From NCBI GenBank assembly GCA_031002005.1, contig JARYHS010013631.1:62679832-62743831 (forward strand): a stretch of DNA of 64,000 nucleotides, read 5' to 3'. This DNA comes from Vandiemenella viatica. Its lineage: Eukaryota; Arthropoda; Insecta; Orthoptera; Morabidae. The first letter of the stretch is position 1. Every line of letters begins with the position of its first letter. The position numbers were made by a program, and so were the translations under genes. Positions 23,906 to 33,394 of the stretch are shown in pieces. The notes beneath the pieces were generated by a model. That model saw nothing but the letters and a program-made list of their open reading frames with translations. It did no database searches and had not been told where the DNA came from.

Positions 23906-24743
23906 GGGCCTTTCTTAGTCAACCTTTGAGACCCAAAATCCTATATACCATATTAAAATGTCCCCAAACTACTGCTACATCTCCGGTATACGTTCCCATA
24001 TGAACAGAATTGATAAGATTGTGACGTTCTAAGTTGCAGACCAATAATTAAAGATTTCACCACATTGATGAATAACTTATTAGGTCGGCGCCAGGTGTTA
24101 TTAGCAACTTAACAAGGTAATTATTATATACTTACATAAATTACGTATCAAAATAATTAATACAAGGAATGGATCAGGATGGTAATAATATTGTAAAGCA
24201 TCAAACCCCAATGAATTCTCAAACAATTATTACTCTATTTATTTTAAAACCAATCAGACAAAATGTGAATAAATATTTATTTAGTGAGTAATTGAAATGG
24301 TAAACAGCTTAACATTTCCTTCTCGGGTCAAAAAGTTCATTTAGTTAGAGCAATGAGATTACTAGATGACGTTTGTCAATGAGGCGGCTCTGGATATAAT
24401 TGGATCTTGAATTTAAGCTTGCAGTGGATAGTAAAATTCGGTGTTAGATTGCAACAATTTTGAAGGCTGGTGGCTGATGCGTCGTCAAATAGAGAAACAG
24501 TACGCATAGGCCAGCGAACTCTGTGCAGCAGCTTATTTTTATTTATTTATTTTCATGGCCTTCTGTCTATCGACTATACGGCCAGCTTTATCATTTACAT
24601 TAATTTAACATGTGATTCTTATCGTATAGCAAACATGTATTCATTTCTTAATTCACACTAAATTATACAATTATTCAATATTACACTAATACAGCGATAG
24701 CCCTTGATAAGGGAATACACGATTACATTTGTGCCAGCGATAA
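23906..24743. other. AT-rich unique DNA, no gene seen
   Basis: Only short AT-rich ORFs (24470-24661). No repeat recognised before the Tc1 element, whose TA target site is at 24744-24745. Confidence 0.35.
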
Positions 24744-24909
24744 TACACAGACGGAAAAAAAAATCCCAACACCAAGAAAAAATTATTGTAGAGTAATGAA
24801 ATTTGGACAATGCATTTGTCAAGTTAACATGTTTAATTGATTAAATTTTCAAGATCACAGGTTAATTTAAGCTCAAGAAAATGCATTTCAAATGTGAAAT
24901 ACTGTTAAA

Positions 24910-25358
24910 TTAATAGCCGGTGTAACCTCCAGAATTTTGAATGCAAGCCTGCAAACGTGAATGCATTGTGTCATACAGGTTTCGAATGTCACTTTGTGGT
25001 ATGGAGTTCCATGCTTGTTGTACTTGTGCTGTCAATACTGGGACGGTCAGTGCTGGCTGTGGATGATGCTGGAGTTGTCGTCCAATGATATCCCATACGT
25101 GTTCAATTGGAGACAGATCTGGTGATCTCGCAGGCCAAGGTAACATGTCGACACTCTGTAGAGCACGTTGCGAGACAACAGCGGTATGAGGGCGAGCGTT
25201 ATCCTGTTGAAAAACTCCCCCTTGAATGCTGTTCATGAATGGCAGCACTACAGGTTGAATTACCAGACTGACGTACAAATTTGCAGTCAGTGTGTTTGGT
25301 ATAACCACAAGAGTGCTCCTGCTGTCATAGGAAATTGCTCCCCAGACCATGACTCCAG
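24910..25358 (-). pseudogene. Inverted copy of Tc1 transposase C-terminus (left arm)
   Basis: Minus-strand mirror of 25577-26025, covering GVMVWGAISY to SGGYTGY, with QQDNARPH and SPIEHVW present but without the first catalytic Asp, which exists only once in the centre. The open frame extends upstream to 25767 as non-transposase sequence. Confidence 0.85.
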
Positions 25359-26025
25359 CCCTGTAGCGTGCATTCCACTGACTACAAGCCATCGCCGTTT
25401 GCGACTCCAGTGGTGTCAAGCCAGAGCTCATTGGAGGACGGAGTGGAGATCTGTTGTGTTTTCTGATGAAAGCAGGTTCTGCCTTGGTGCCAGTGATGGC
25501 CGAGTGTTGGTCAGAAGGAGGCCAGGGGAACGCCTGCAACCAAACTGTCTGCGGCCTAGACACACTGGACCTACACCTGGAGTCATGGTCTGGGGAGCAA
25601 TTTCCTATGACAGCAGGAGCACTCTTGTGGTTATACCAAACACACTGACTGCAAATTTGTACGTCAGTCTGGTAATTCAACCTGTAGTGCTGCCATTCAT
25701 GAACAGCATTCAAGGGGGAGTTTTTCAACAGGATAACGCTCGCCCTCATACCGCTGTTGTCTCGCAACGTACTCTACAGAGTGTCGACATGTTACCTTGG
25801 CCTGCGAGATCACCAGATCTGTCTCCAATTGAACACGTATGGGATATCATTGGACGACAACTCCAGCATCATCCACAGCCAGCACTGACCGTCCCAGTAT
25901 TGACAGCACAAGTACAACAAGCATGGAACTCCATACCACAAAGTGACATTCGAAACCTGTATGACACAATGCATTCACGTTTGCAGGCTTGCATTCAAAA
26001 TTCTGGAGGTTACACCGGCTATTAA
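25356..26025 (+). pseudogene. Tc1-like transposase, catalytic half
   Basis: In the plus frame the transposase is recognisable from about 25356 (ACIPLTTSHRRLRLQWC, TEWRSVVFSDESRFCLG) to the stop after SGGYTGY. Catalytic residues are in place: Asp in VFSDES (25465), Asp in QQDNARPH (25732) and Glu in SPIEHVW (25831), so the DDE triad is complete. Only 32 residues separate the second Asp from the Glu, against 34 in classical Tc1. The N-terminal paired-type HTH domain is missing; the open frame instead starts at 25168 with 63 residues of antisense translation from the left arm. It should not bind the element ends and is not expected to be functional by itself. Confidence 0.85.
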
Positions 26026-26191
26026 TTTAACAGTATTTCACATTTGAAATGCATTTTCTTGAGCTTAAATTAACCTGTGATCTTGAAAATTTAATCAATT
26101 AAACATGTTAACTTGACAAATGCATTGTCCAAATTTCATTACTCTACAATAATTTTTTCTTGGTGTTGGGATTTTTTTTTCCGTCTGTGTA

Positions 26192-26561
26192 TGAAGCTGG
26201 ATCTTATTTCACAATGGGTAATACAATTATTCAATGAATAGTAATACATATTTAGAAAGTATATTGATACAATAATACAATGATGACAATTATATCGGTA
26301 ACAATAAAATCACATTTGGGGCGCAGTGATGTTTCCTTGCAGGGTAAGATTCGCTGGGCTTTGGTATATCCGGTTAGCCTTGCACCTGGTGTAACTAAAC
26401 TGATTAGTGAGAGTTCCTTGATGATTTACAATTTAATGTAATTTTTTAGGTCAGCTAAGATGCAGTTCCGACCGATTCCGTTGGTGGTATTGCAGGAAAT
26501 GTGCTGAATTTGTAAGATCATAACTTGTATGTGATTGTTAATTTTGTTATGTTTGGTGTCT
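26192..26561. other. AT-rich DNA, no gene seen
   Basis: Short stretch between the Tc1 element and the LINE RNase H ORF. It may include the worn 3' untranslated end of that LINE; no tail was identified. Confidence 0.3.
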
Positions 26562-27440
26562 TTAGATACGGATGTCTGCCTCTCTTAGGTATGTGGCCAG
26601 CGCCCCATACACGTCACTTCTTCCCCCTTTCAGCAGGATGCGTATCGAAGTTGGGAGTGGAATTTTGAACTTTACAAGGCTATTGTATAGTTTCTTTTGT
26701 TGAGTCCGATATAGAGTGCACGCTAAAGTGATGTGGTCGAGATCTGCTAATTCTTCGTGATCCACCGGGCAAAAGGGAGTCTGTGCTATACCGATTTGGT
26801 GGAGGTGCTTTGGGTAACAGCCATGACCGAGTCGCATGCGAATTATAGATGTTTTATATCTTTTGCCCAAATGGTTATCTTCGAACCAGACTTTAGTTGG
26901 TATGTGAGGTTGTATTGATGCGTAAAACTTCCCTTTAACTGTTTGTGTCAAAGTCCACGATTCTGACCACTTGTGAAGATACCGTTTCCTGATGATATTA
27001 ATAAAATCGGTATGAGGTAGCTGAGTATAGTATTGCTCTCCATCCGCCGTGCTTTCTTTCGCCAGTTGATCTACCTTTTCGTTATTTTGTATGGAAGCAT
27101 GTCCCTTGACCCATAACAAGTGCATTTCTTTGCCCTCCGCCTTGGCTGAGTACATTGCATTTAAGATGTCGAATAGGATCCTATTCGTTCCGCTCAGTCT
27201 GTTCATGTTTTCCAGCTTCTGCGCCACGCTTTTAGCGTCGGACAGTACCAGTATTTTATTGAAGTGTTCGAGACCATAATTTAAGGCATCTCTTATTGCC
27301 ATAGCTTCAGCGGTATATACTGTCGTTTCTGCTGTCAGGCGAACTTTACGTGATTCTTGAGTGAGGGGAGTGCAGCAGCTGATATCAAAACTGCCAGAGA
27401 ACAGGCGAACACTCTCTCTGCAGATGGTTGCACCAAACAT
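26562..27440 (-). pseudogene. LINE RNase H domain and C-terminal zinc knuckle (292-codon ORF)
   Basis: An uninterrupted ORF carrying the RNase H domain of a non-LTR retrotransposon, which removes RNA from RNA/DNA hybrids during element copying. Seen motifs: TAEAMAIRDAL (catalytic Glu), ILVLSDAKSVAQKLE (Asp) and LLWVKGHASIQNNEKVDQLA (His and final Asp). The first Asp of the usual quartet lies upstream and is missing or destroyed, since the recognisable part begins near MFGATICRES. A C-terminal region follows (IRMRLGHGCYPKHLHQIG, CPVDHEELADLDHITLAC) in the style of I-clade and R1-like pol proteins. No reverse transcriptase is found upstream, so it is a truncated or rearranged copy, yet 292 codons have stayed open. 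Confidence 0.75.
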
Positions 27441-27946
27441 GCAAGCGCGTAAACGACATGTATCGCTTCAAACGGTATCAGGTTACATGTACCGTTTCAG
27501 ATGATCACAAAGAAATACTCCACAGAAAACGAAACCTCTCACCTTCTGCGAGGAAATTCTCCTCCGCAGCCAATCACTTCAGTCCAGAGACAACAGACGT
27601 TCGTGGTTTAGCATGAAAACAGCAAAATCGTTGACTATTAGTTTGTAAATGCAACAAACTCCTACTGGCTATACAGTTCTTTCACTATACGCGCTTCCCA
27701 TTTGATACTGAAAACCCAGCCTATTTACTAGAAGTATTAACAATATAAATCATCAAACCCCGATCGAAGAATTAATGAAGAAAAGAGGCAGCTAATGCCA
27801 GCATAAAGAAAGTTACGGAATACGTAGAATTAAAAATTCTATGAAACCGGCAGTGGTGCAGACGATCTTTATAAACCTGATCAGCTGTTTTATGATGTTA
27901 TGTTTACGTTTTCAGGTGATGTATATAATACGTAAAGAAAAAGAAG
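27441..27946. other. Unique DNA, no gene seen
   Basis: Spacer between the RNase H ORF and the foldback pair. The last eight bases, AAAAGAAG at 27939-27946, are the left TSD of the first foldback element. Confidence 0.5.
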
Positions 27947-28553
27947 GGCAGTTCTATCATTACCGTGGCGCCAAAATCTGATGATGAATTCTTGGAGAAC
28001 TCGACGAAATAAATCGAAAATAAAGAATAAAATTTTTTGATATCTCGCTTGGTTTTCGAGATATAGCATGTTAAAAATCAGCCATAGGTATAGTTCCTTC
28101 TGCTTTTGATGGTTTTTCTTCTGGTCCAGGCCGTATTTCAACCTAACAACAATCACTAGGAAGAAAATAAAACACCTATAGTGCATTTCCACCATGTAGA
28201 TATGATGGTTTTGGTGAAAAAAAATTTTTTGGTCCAGGCCGAATCTCACCCTAACCTCATCAGTTTTGAGATACAATATCTCGAGAACTAAGCGAGATAT
28301 CAAAAAACTTTTTTTCTTTATTTTCCATTTGTCTCATCGAGTTACGTAAGAATTCATCATCAAATTTGGCTATAGCGAAATTTTTCTTCTGGTCCAGGCC
28401 GTATCTCAACCTAACTACGTCAATTTTGAGATACGATATCTCGAGAACCAAGCGAGATATCAAAAAATTTTATTCTTTATTTTCGATTTGTTTTGTCGAG
28501 TTCTATAAGAATCAATCATCATATTGTGGCGCCACGGTAATGATAGAATCCCC
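27947..28553 (+). mobile_element. 607-bp foldback element, left copy, TSD AAAAGAAG
   Basis: Starts GGCAGTTCTATCATTACCGT and ends with the reverse complement of GGGGATTCTATCATTACCGT; inverted ends extend over roughly 130 bp. Perfect 8-bp TSDs AAAAGAAG lie at 27939-27946 and 28554-28561. A partly palindromic unit, GATATCTCGCTTGGTTCTCG plus AGATATC, occurs three times in alternating orientation, and a CTGGTCCAGGCCGTAT-like unit also three times. ORFs on the minus strand (27890-28303, 28260-28463) are translations of these repeats. An 8-bp TSD occurs in hAT, P and Merlin; ends beginning GG favour Merlin, as inference. Confidence 0.9.
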
Positions 28554-28585
28554 AAAAGAAGAATTAACAACACCAAGCAGCTTCT

Positions 28586-29192
28586 GGGGATTCTATCATT
28601 ACCGTGGCGCCACAATACGATGATTGATTCTTATAGAACTCGACAAAAAAAATCGAAAATAAGGAATAAATTTTTTTTGATATCTCGCTTGGTTCTCGAG
28701 ATATCGTATCTCAAAATTTACGTAGTTAGGTTGAAATACGGCCTGGACCAGAAGAAATATTTCGCTATAGCCAAATTTGATGATGAATTCTTACGTACCT
28801 CGATGAGACAAATGGAAAATAAAGAAAAAAGTTTTTTGATATCTCGCTTAGTTCTCGAGATATTGTATCTCAAAAGTGATGAGGTTAGAGTGAGATCCGG
28901 CCTGGACCAAAAAAATTTTTTTCACCAAAACCACCATATCAACATGGTGGAAATGCACTATAGGTGTCTTACTTTCTTCCTAGTGATTGTTGTTAGGTTG
29001 AAATATGGCCTGGACCAGAAGAAAAAACATCAAAAGCAGAAGGAACTATACCTATGGCTGATTTTTAACATGCTATATCTCGAAAACCAAGCGAGATATC
29101 AAAAAAATTTATTCTTCATTTTCGATTTATTTCATCGAATTCTGAAAGAATTCATCATAAGATTTTGGCACCACGGTAATGATAGAACTGCC
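28586..29192 (-). mobile_element. 607-bp foldback element, right copy, TSD CAGCTTCT
   Basis: Inverted counterpart of the left copy at equal length, about 95% identical by eye. It has its own perfect TSD, CAGCTTCT, at 28578-28585 and 29193-29200. The two insertions are separated by 32 bp of host DNA that consists of one TSD copy of each plus 16 bp between. With both present, 27947-29192 forms one long imperfect palindrome centred at 28569.5. The 232-codon plus-strand ORF (28524-29222) is repeat translation. Confidence 0.9.
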
Positions 29193-29293
29193 CAGCTTCT
29201 TTTCTTCTTCTTTTATTTTTGATTCTTTTATTATTATTCAGTAACCAGTGCGCACTGAATAACACAAAAGCGGTTGTAGAAAAAATTGTCGTA

Positions 29294-29753
29294 GTTTAAA
29301 AAACTAAAAACACGCTTTCGTAGTAATGTGAACTAAAAGGTTAAAAATAATCTATGAATATAAAGATTTTGTTTAACAGTGATGGGACGTCCCACAATAC
29401 AGGTAAATTAATTTTTTTGAATAAGCTTAAAGAATAAAGTCACTGATTACAAAATTAACTTTAATGTAAAAAAGCATGGGGTGCTATATAAGTTGTCTTA
29501 TATTTTTTGTCGTTCGCTGTTTGAAAAGATAGAGTCATTGTCAAAAGTTGTGTAGAGAGCACGCCACGCTTTTTTTTTACATTAAAGCTAATTTTGTAAT
29601 CAGTGACTTTATTATTTAAGCTTATTCAAAAAAATTAATTTATCCTGTATTGTGGGACGTCCCATCACTGTTAAACAAAATCTTTATATTTAAAGATTAT
29701 TTTTAACCATTTAGTTCACATTACTACGAAAGTGTGTTTTTAGTTTTTTAAAC
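29294..29753. mobile_element. Foldback MITE with ~190-bp inverted arms
   Basis: Left arm 29294-29485 and right arm 29558-29753 are imperfect inverted copies, both containing GATGGGACGTCCCA(C/T), GAATAAGCTTAAA and AAAGTCACTGATTACAAAAT. The ends read GTTTAAAAAACTAAAAACAC in inverted orientation. TA lies on both sides (29292-29293 and 29754-29755), compatible with a Tc1/mariner-type TSD, although in AT-rich DNA this is weak. The loop is about 72 bp. No coding capacity. Confidence 0.75.
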
Positions 29754-29755
29754 TA

Positions 29756-30399
29756 CAATTTCATTTTTAACTTTTTAGTTCAGATAGTTTCAAAAGTATG
29801 TTTCCTACTGTTGGCTTTTCTTCGCCAATCTCTCTTTATCTTTGTGTTGTAGTTTCATTTTTAATTATTACTTCCACGAGTTAAATACAATTAAATGGCA
29901 GCTCAGCCAGAGGTCCAATAGCAGGGTAAATGTGGAAGACTACTCTTCTATAATAGTACGTAGTAATGTTTCGAATACTCACTATTCAACATCACGTTAA
30001 GTGACTGCAGACAGAGAAACCTTTCTGGATAGGAGACAATGGAAGACGATCGTCGTCAGCAACCAAGGCTCGTAAATCACACCCGGGAAACTGGAGATGG
30101 TCAAAGTAACGAGAATAGCAGGACGTTGCTAAGAGACTGCTGTATTGTCAACGGTTCTTAAAACGTGTGCAAATTTTTTCTGTTTTTACTGTCAAAGTAA
30201 TGATAATATCAAGATATAGCTAGGAAATTATTGTATTGTAATCAGTTATCAATACATCAGCAAAATTTCAAACAATTCGGACATCTGGAATTGGGTTAAA
30301 ATTAAATTGCAAAATTTTACGACATTCAACCATTTTTCTTTTTTTACTGTCAAATTAATGAGAATAGCAGGATATAGCTATGAAATGATAGTCCGATGA
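29756..30399. other. Unique DNA, no gene seen
   Basis: A GTAGTTTCATTTTTAA-like segment near 29850-29868 echoes the DNA just outside the preceding foldback element. Nothing else recognised. Confidence 0.35.
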
Positions 30400-30612
30400 C
30401 CTGGAGGTATTCTATCCACGCCACAATATGACAACACAAATTCTTGTATTGTCACCGGTTTTCCATCGTTTCCGCAGATCACTTTAGGTGAATGCCGGGA
30501 TGCTTCATTCAAAACACCGTGGCCGAATTCATTACCGTTCCTTGTACCCAGTCCTTTTCCGCCTCTAATGACCACGACGTCAATGAGGCGTAAAGCCATA
30601 AAAAAGTACAGT
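30400..30612 (+). mobile_element. SINE family I, head worn
   Basis: Body recognisable from TTTTCCATCGTTTCCGCAGA with TCACTTTAGGTGAATGCCGG, through GTGGCCGAATTCATTACCGT to the tail CGCCTC ... GAGGCG with GTAAAGCCATAAAA. The tRNA-like head is not clear. Confidence 0.75.
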
Positions 30613-32649
30613 AGACTCAGCATCAAAAGTAAGTACGTCAGTGCCCAAACCACGTTCAAGATCGAAGTAGCGAAAGTTAGAAGTGATGGAGCTATTCGTG
30701 TTACAAGGCAGTCACTGAGCGGAAACTTGAGTGACGCTACGGTGACCATAATTGCCACACGAGCTGTCGTCTTTCCATTCACATCTTTGCGCACAGAAGC
30801 ACACTGTATACACAAAACTTCCCGTCACCCATATATTACAGGACTCTAATGCTGCGTATAGATAGGTGGTAATAACACCAGGACTGGCTGGAAAGCTCCT
30901 GAAGAAGGTGCTGTCATGTTTTCAACTGAGAATAAGTCTCAAGATTCTGTTCTCGATGAAGTTGTTCCGTCGGGTCGCGCTAAAGGAGGGAGGAAGCGAA
31001 TCGGGGAAGGAGAAGAAGGCGATCGTTAACAACATCCAATTATCGGGGGGAGGTCGGTAAGGGGTGTCGACGATTGATTAGCTAGAAGGCGGGGGAGTGG
31101 GGGAACACGAATCGGTATCGGACGTCTCGTCAATTTAGATGTTAAGACCCCGCAGACTGGAAACTGGCTACCTGCACCACGCGGATGAATAAAATTAATC
31201 AAGCCATTGCATAAATAACTTTACTCAAACGCGTGTCTGGGAGGTGTTTCTGCTCCGTAGTATACCTTTATCTTGATACGGTGAAAGTAGAGCTGTATGT
31301 ATGTATGACTATTACGGTGTGTACATTCAGTATTTCTTGTATTGTAAATAGGAGAAAAGCGAGGGTAAAAACAATGTCGGTTTATTCACGCTTGCTGTTC
31401 CGAAAGTGACCAGGGTCCAGCCGTCAACGGAGACATCACCATCAACGGTGTCTTGCGTCCCCACTCCATACGCAGTGCGGCGACGTTTGGGATTTGACCT
31501 AGGAATTTTTTGTACCCAAACCGAAGAGTAGGAGTCGTTCGCATCTACTTCTTCTACCTTCCTGGCCAAGTCCCTAAAGGTGAAAGTTCTTTCCATTAAC
31601 GGTCATTGAACCAGCTAACGCCATGTCGAGGGCATTACGACAATATGATGTCCCAGTGGCCACTGGGAAAGTGAATAGGAACTGCTATGAATGAATCCAC
31701 TTTAATAAAATCCGTTACATCTAGAAACTGGACGTAACCTCGATAGCTCGGCAAATTTCGGCGAGTATGATGACACCCGTCGTCTTAGTTATACTGCCCG
31801 CCACCATAGCGCTGCTTGGCTGGCCAGGAAATTTCAAATGAATAACTGTATTGATCTTATTTGCGCTTATACTGCCAAAAAGTGTAAATTTCAAATAAAT
31901 AATTGCATCTGATGTTATTTGCACCTATAATGTTAAAAGGAAGTGTATATGCCATGCCGACTTAAATATAATTATCTATTGTATAGAACAGATAAAAAAT
32001 TATAGGGCGAGGCAGAGATAAAAAAAAAATTTCTTTGACGCTCGATTAAATGTTCATATTACTTTTTGTTTAATCACGACGACATGCATAAGTTCATGTG
32101 AAGAGAAGAGCATCTGATGTTTACGCTGTAGTCTGTGGATCAGTTACTGCAACCAAGTGATAACATAACTAAAGATTTTTTTTTTTTAACTGAAGATAAC
32201 GAATAGGGAAATTTATTAGAAACTCGTTAATGTTTGCACGAAACGTAAGTACACTCAAAATAAATCAATCATATAAACAGTATTTATTAGTTTTTGAAAT
32301 TATACTTTACTTAGAAATTTTTTCATGACAATAAACATTTCTGTCAGTTGTTTAAAAAAATCCTAGCTAAATACTCCAAGAATCTAATAACAGGAAGTTA
32401 ACTCACATTACGAAAAATATCAACAAAACAGATTATAATTGATTGTTATTCGTTTTTCGTTCGAAATTTTTTATACAAAACAGCTTGTATATAATATTTT
32501 AGTTAGTCTCCACGAACTATCTACTTAAAACAGAACTTCCATTGACGCAGTTACGAAATTTAGCATTTTAGTTTACATTTTAATCATTTTTCTATCCGAG
32601 ATTTGAAGATAATTTGTAAGAGTTTCATCGATATATACTGAGAAAGTGT
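30613..32649. other. Unique DNA, no gene seen
   Basis: ORFs at 30568-30849 (plus), 31327-31596 (minus, 89 codons) and 31721-31924 (minus) have no recognised domain. The 31.35-31.60 kb patch is GC-richer than its surroundings but shows no splice-like or coding context that I can defend. Confidence 0.35.
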
Positions 32650-32900
32650 TTTTTTTCCCCCTTGTGGCTTAACGCCTCGTCGACGGCTAAGGTCATTAGA
32701 GGCGGGATGGGACTGGGGACAATGAGAGGGAAGGAATTCGGCCATGGCCTTTTTGAAGGAATCATCCCGGCATTCGCCTGGAGTGATTTGGGGAAATCAT
32801 GGAAAACCCAAATCTGGATGCCCGGACGGGAATTCGAACCCGCGTCGTCCCGAATGCGAGGCCAGAACGTTAACCGTTCACCCACCACGTTCGGTTTGGA
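32650..32900 (-). mobile_element. SINE family I (subfamily A), nearly complete
   Basis: T-run (reverse A tail) at 32650-32656, tail hairpin (ACGCCTCGTCGACG ... AGAGGCGGG on the plus strand), conserved body, then the head with B box GGGAATTCGAACCC (32828-32841) and AACCGTTCACCCACCACG in place of the A box region. One of the best preserved subfamily A copies. Confidence 0.88.
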
Positions 32901-33394
32901 AATAACCTAAGGTATGCATTTCATAACCTTCTGCTGCTGCTTCGCAGATGTCTTTTATCCACAAATTGTTCTTTCCATGCGCTCATTGATTCTTTCATGT
33001 TTTCTGTCCTGTTTCTTCTGGGTCGGCATCTCTTCTTGTTCTTAGGTGGTCCAATCTTAATATTAATTGCGGCCAGTCAGTTTCTCCCATTTTTACGGTG
33101 TTTCCAAAAAACCAGTTCAATTTTCTAAAAATTATCACATATTGTCAGCTTATGCCCATATTTCTTCTCTTTTTTCCGATTCGGGCACCAAAGATCAAGT
33201 ATAATCATAGGAGGGCGTGTGAGGCAATGCGTTCCTGCATGAAATCTAATACGGGCCTGTTAGGCCAGGTGTACCTCATCTATTGAAGGAAAGCCTTATA
33301 TTACCAAATGTCCGCGAAATGTGTATGATAAGAGTATTTTTTGTTTGTGTAGTTTATGAAGCCTAGATTGGGGACCGTTCCAAAATTCCTAGTT
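32901..33394. other. Unique DNA, no gene seen
   Basis: No repeat or gene recognised. Confidence 0.35.

Larger units (their letters stand above)
24746..26189. mobile_element. Palindromic Tc1 element: two 613-bp 3' halves facing each other
   Basis: The element begins CACAGACGGAAAAAAAAATC and ends with the exact reverse complement, flanked by TA at 24744-24745 and 26190-26191. Every position x pairs with 50935-x. The arms 24746-25358 and 25577-26189 (613 bp each) are nearly identical inverted copies; the one difference I found is near 25168 (Ala versus Thr in the arm ORFs). A unique 218-bp centre (25359-25576) carries the transposase segment with the first catalytic Asp, read on the plus strand. 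A normal Tc1 has only short inverted ends, so here the 5' half, including the DNA-binding domain, has been replaced by an inverted copy of the 3' half. Confidence 0.95.

Noticed and set aside
25168..26025. 285-codon ORF as an intact transposase, with an equal ORF on the other strand (24910-25767)
   Set aside because: The first 63 codons are antisense translation of the inverted arm. Only the part from about 25356 on is transposase, and the DNA-binding domain is absent.
28524..29222. 232-codon ORF and the matching minus-strand ORF at 27890-28303 as genes
   Set aside because: Both are translations of the foldback repeats in mirror positions; there is no domain and the frames run across TSDs.
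31327..31596. 89-codon minus-strand ORF in a GC-richer patch as a gene or exon
   Set aside because: No recognised domain, no second supporting signal, and ORFs of this length occur by chance on both strands in such patches.
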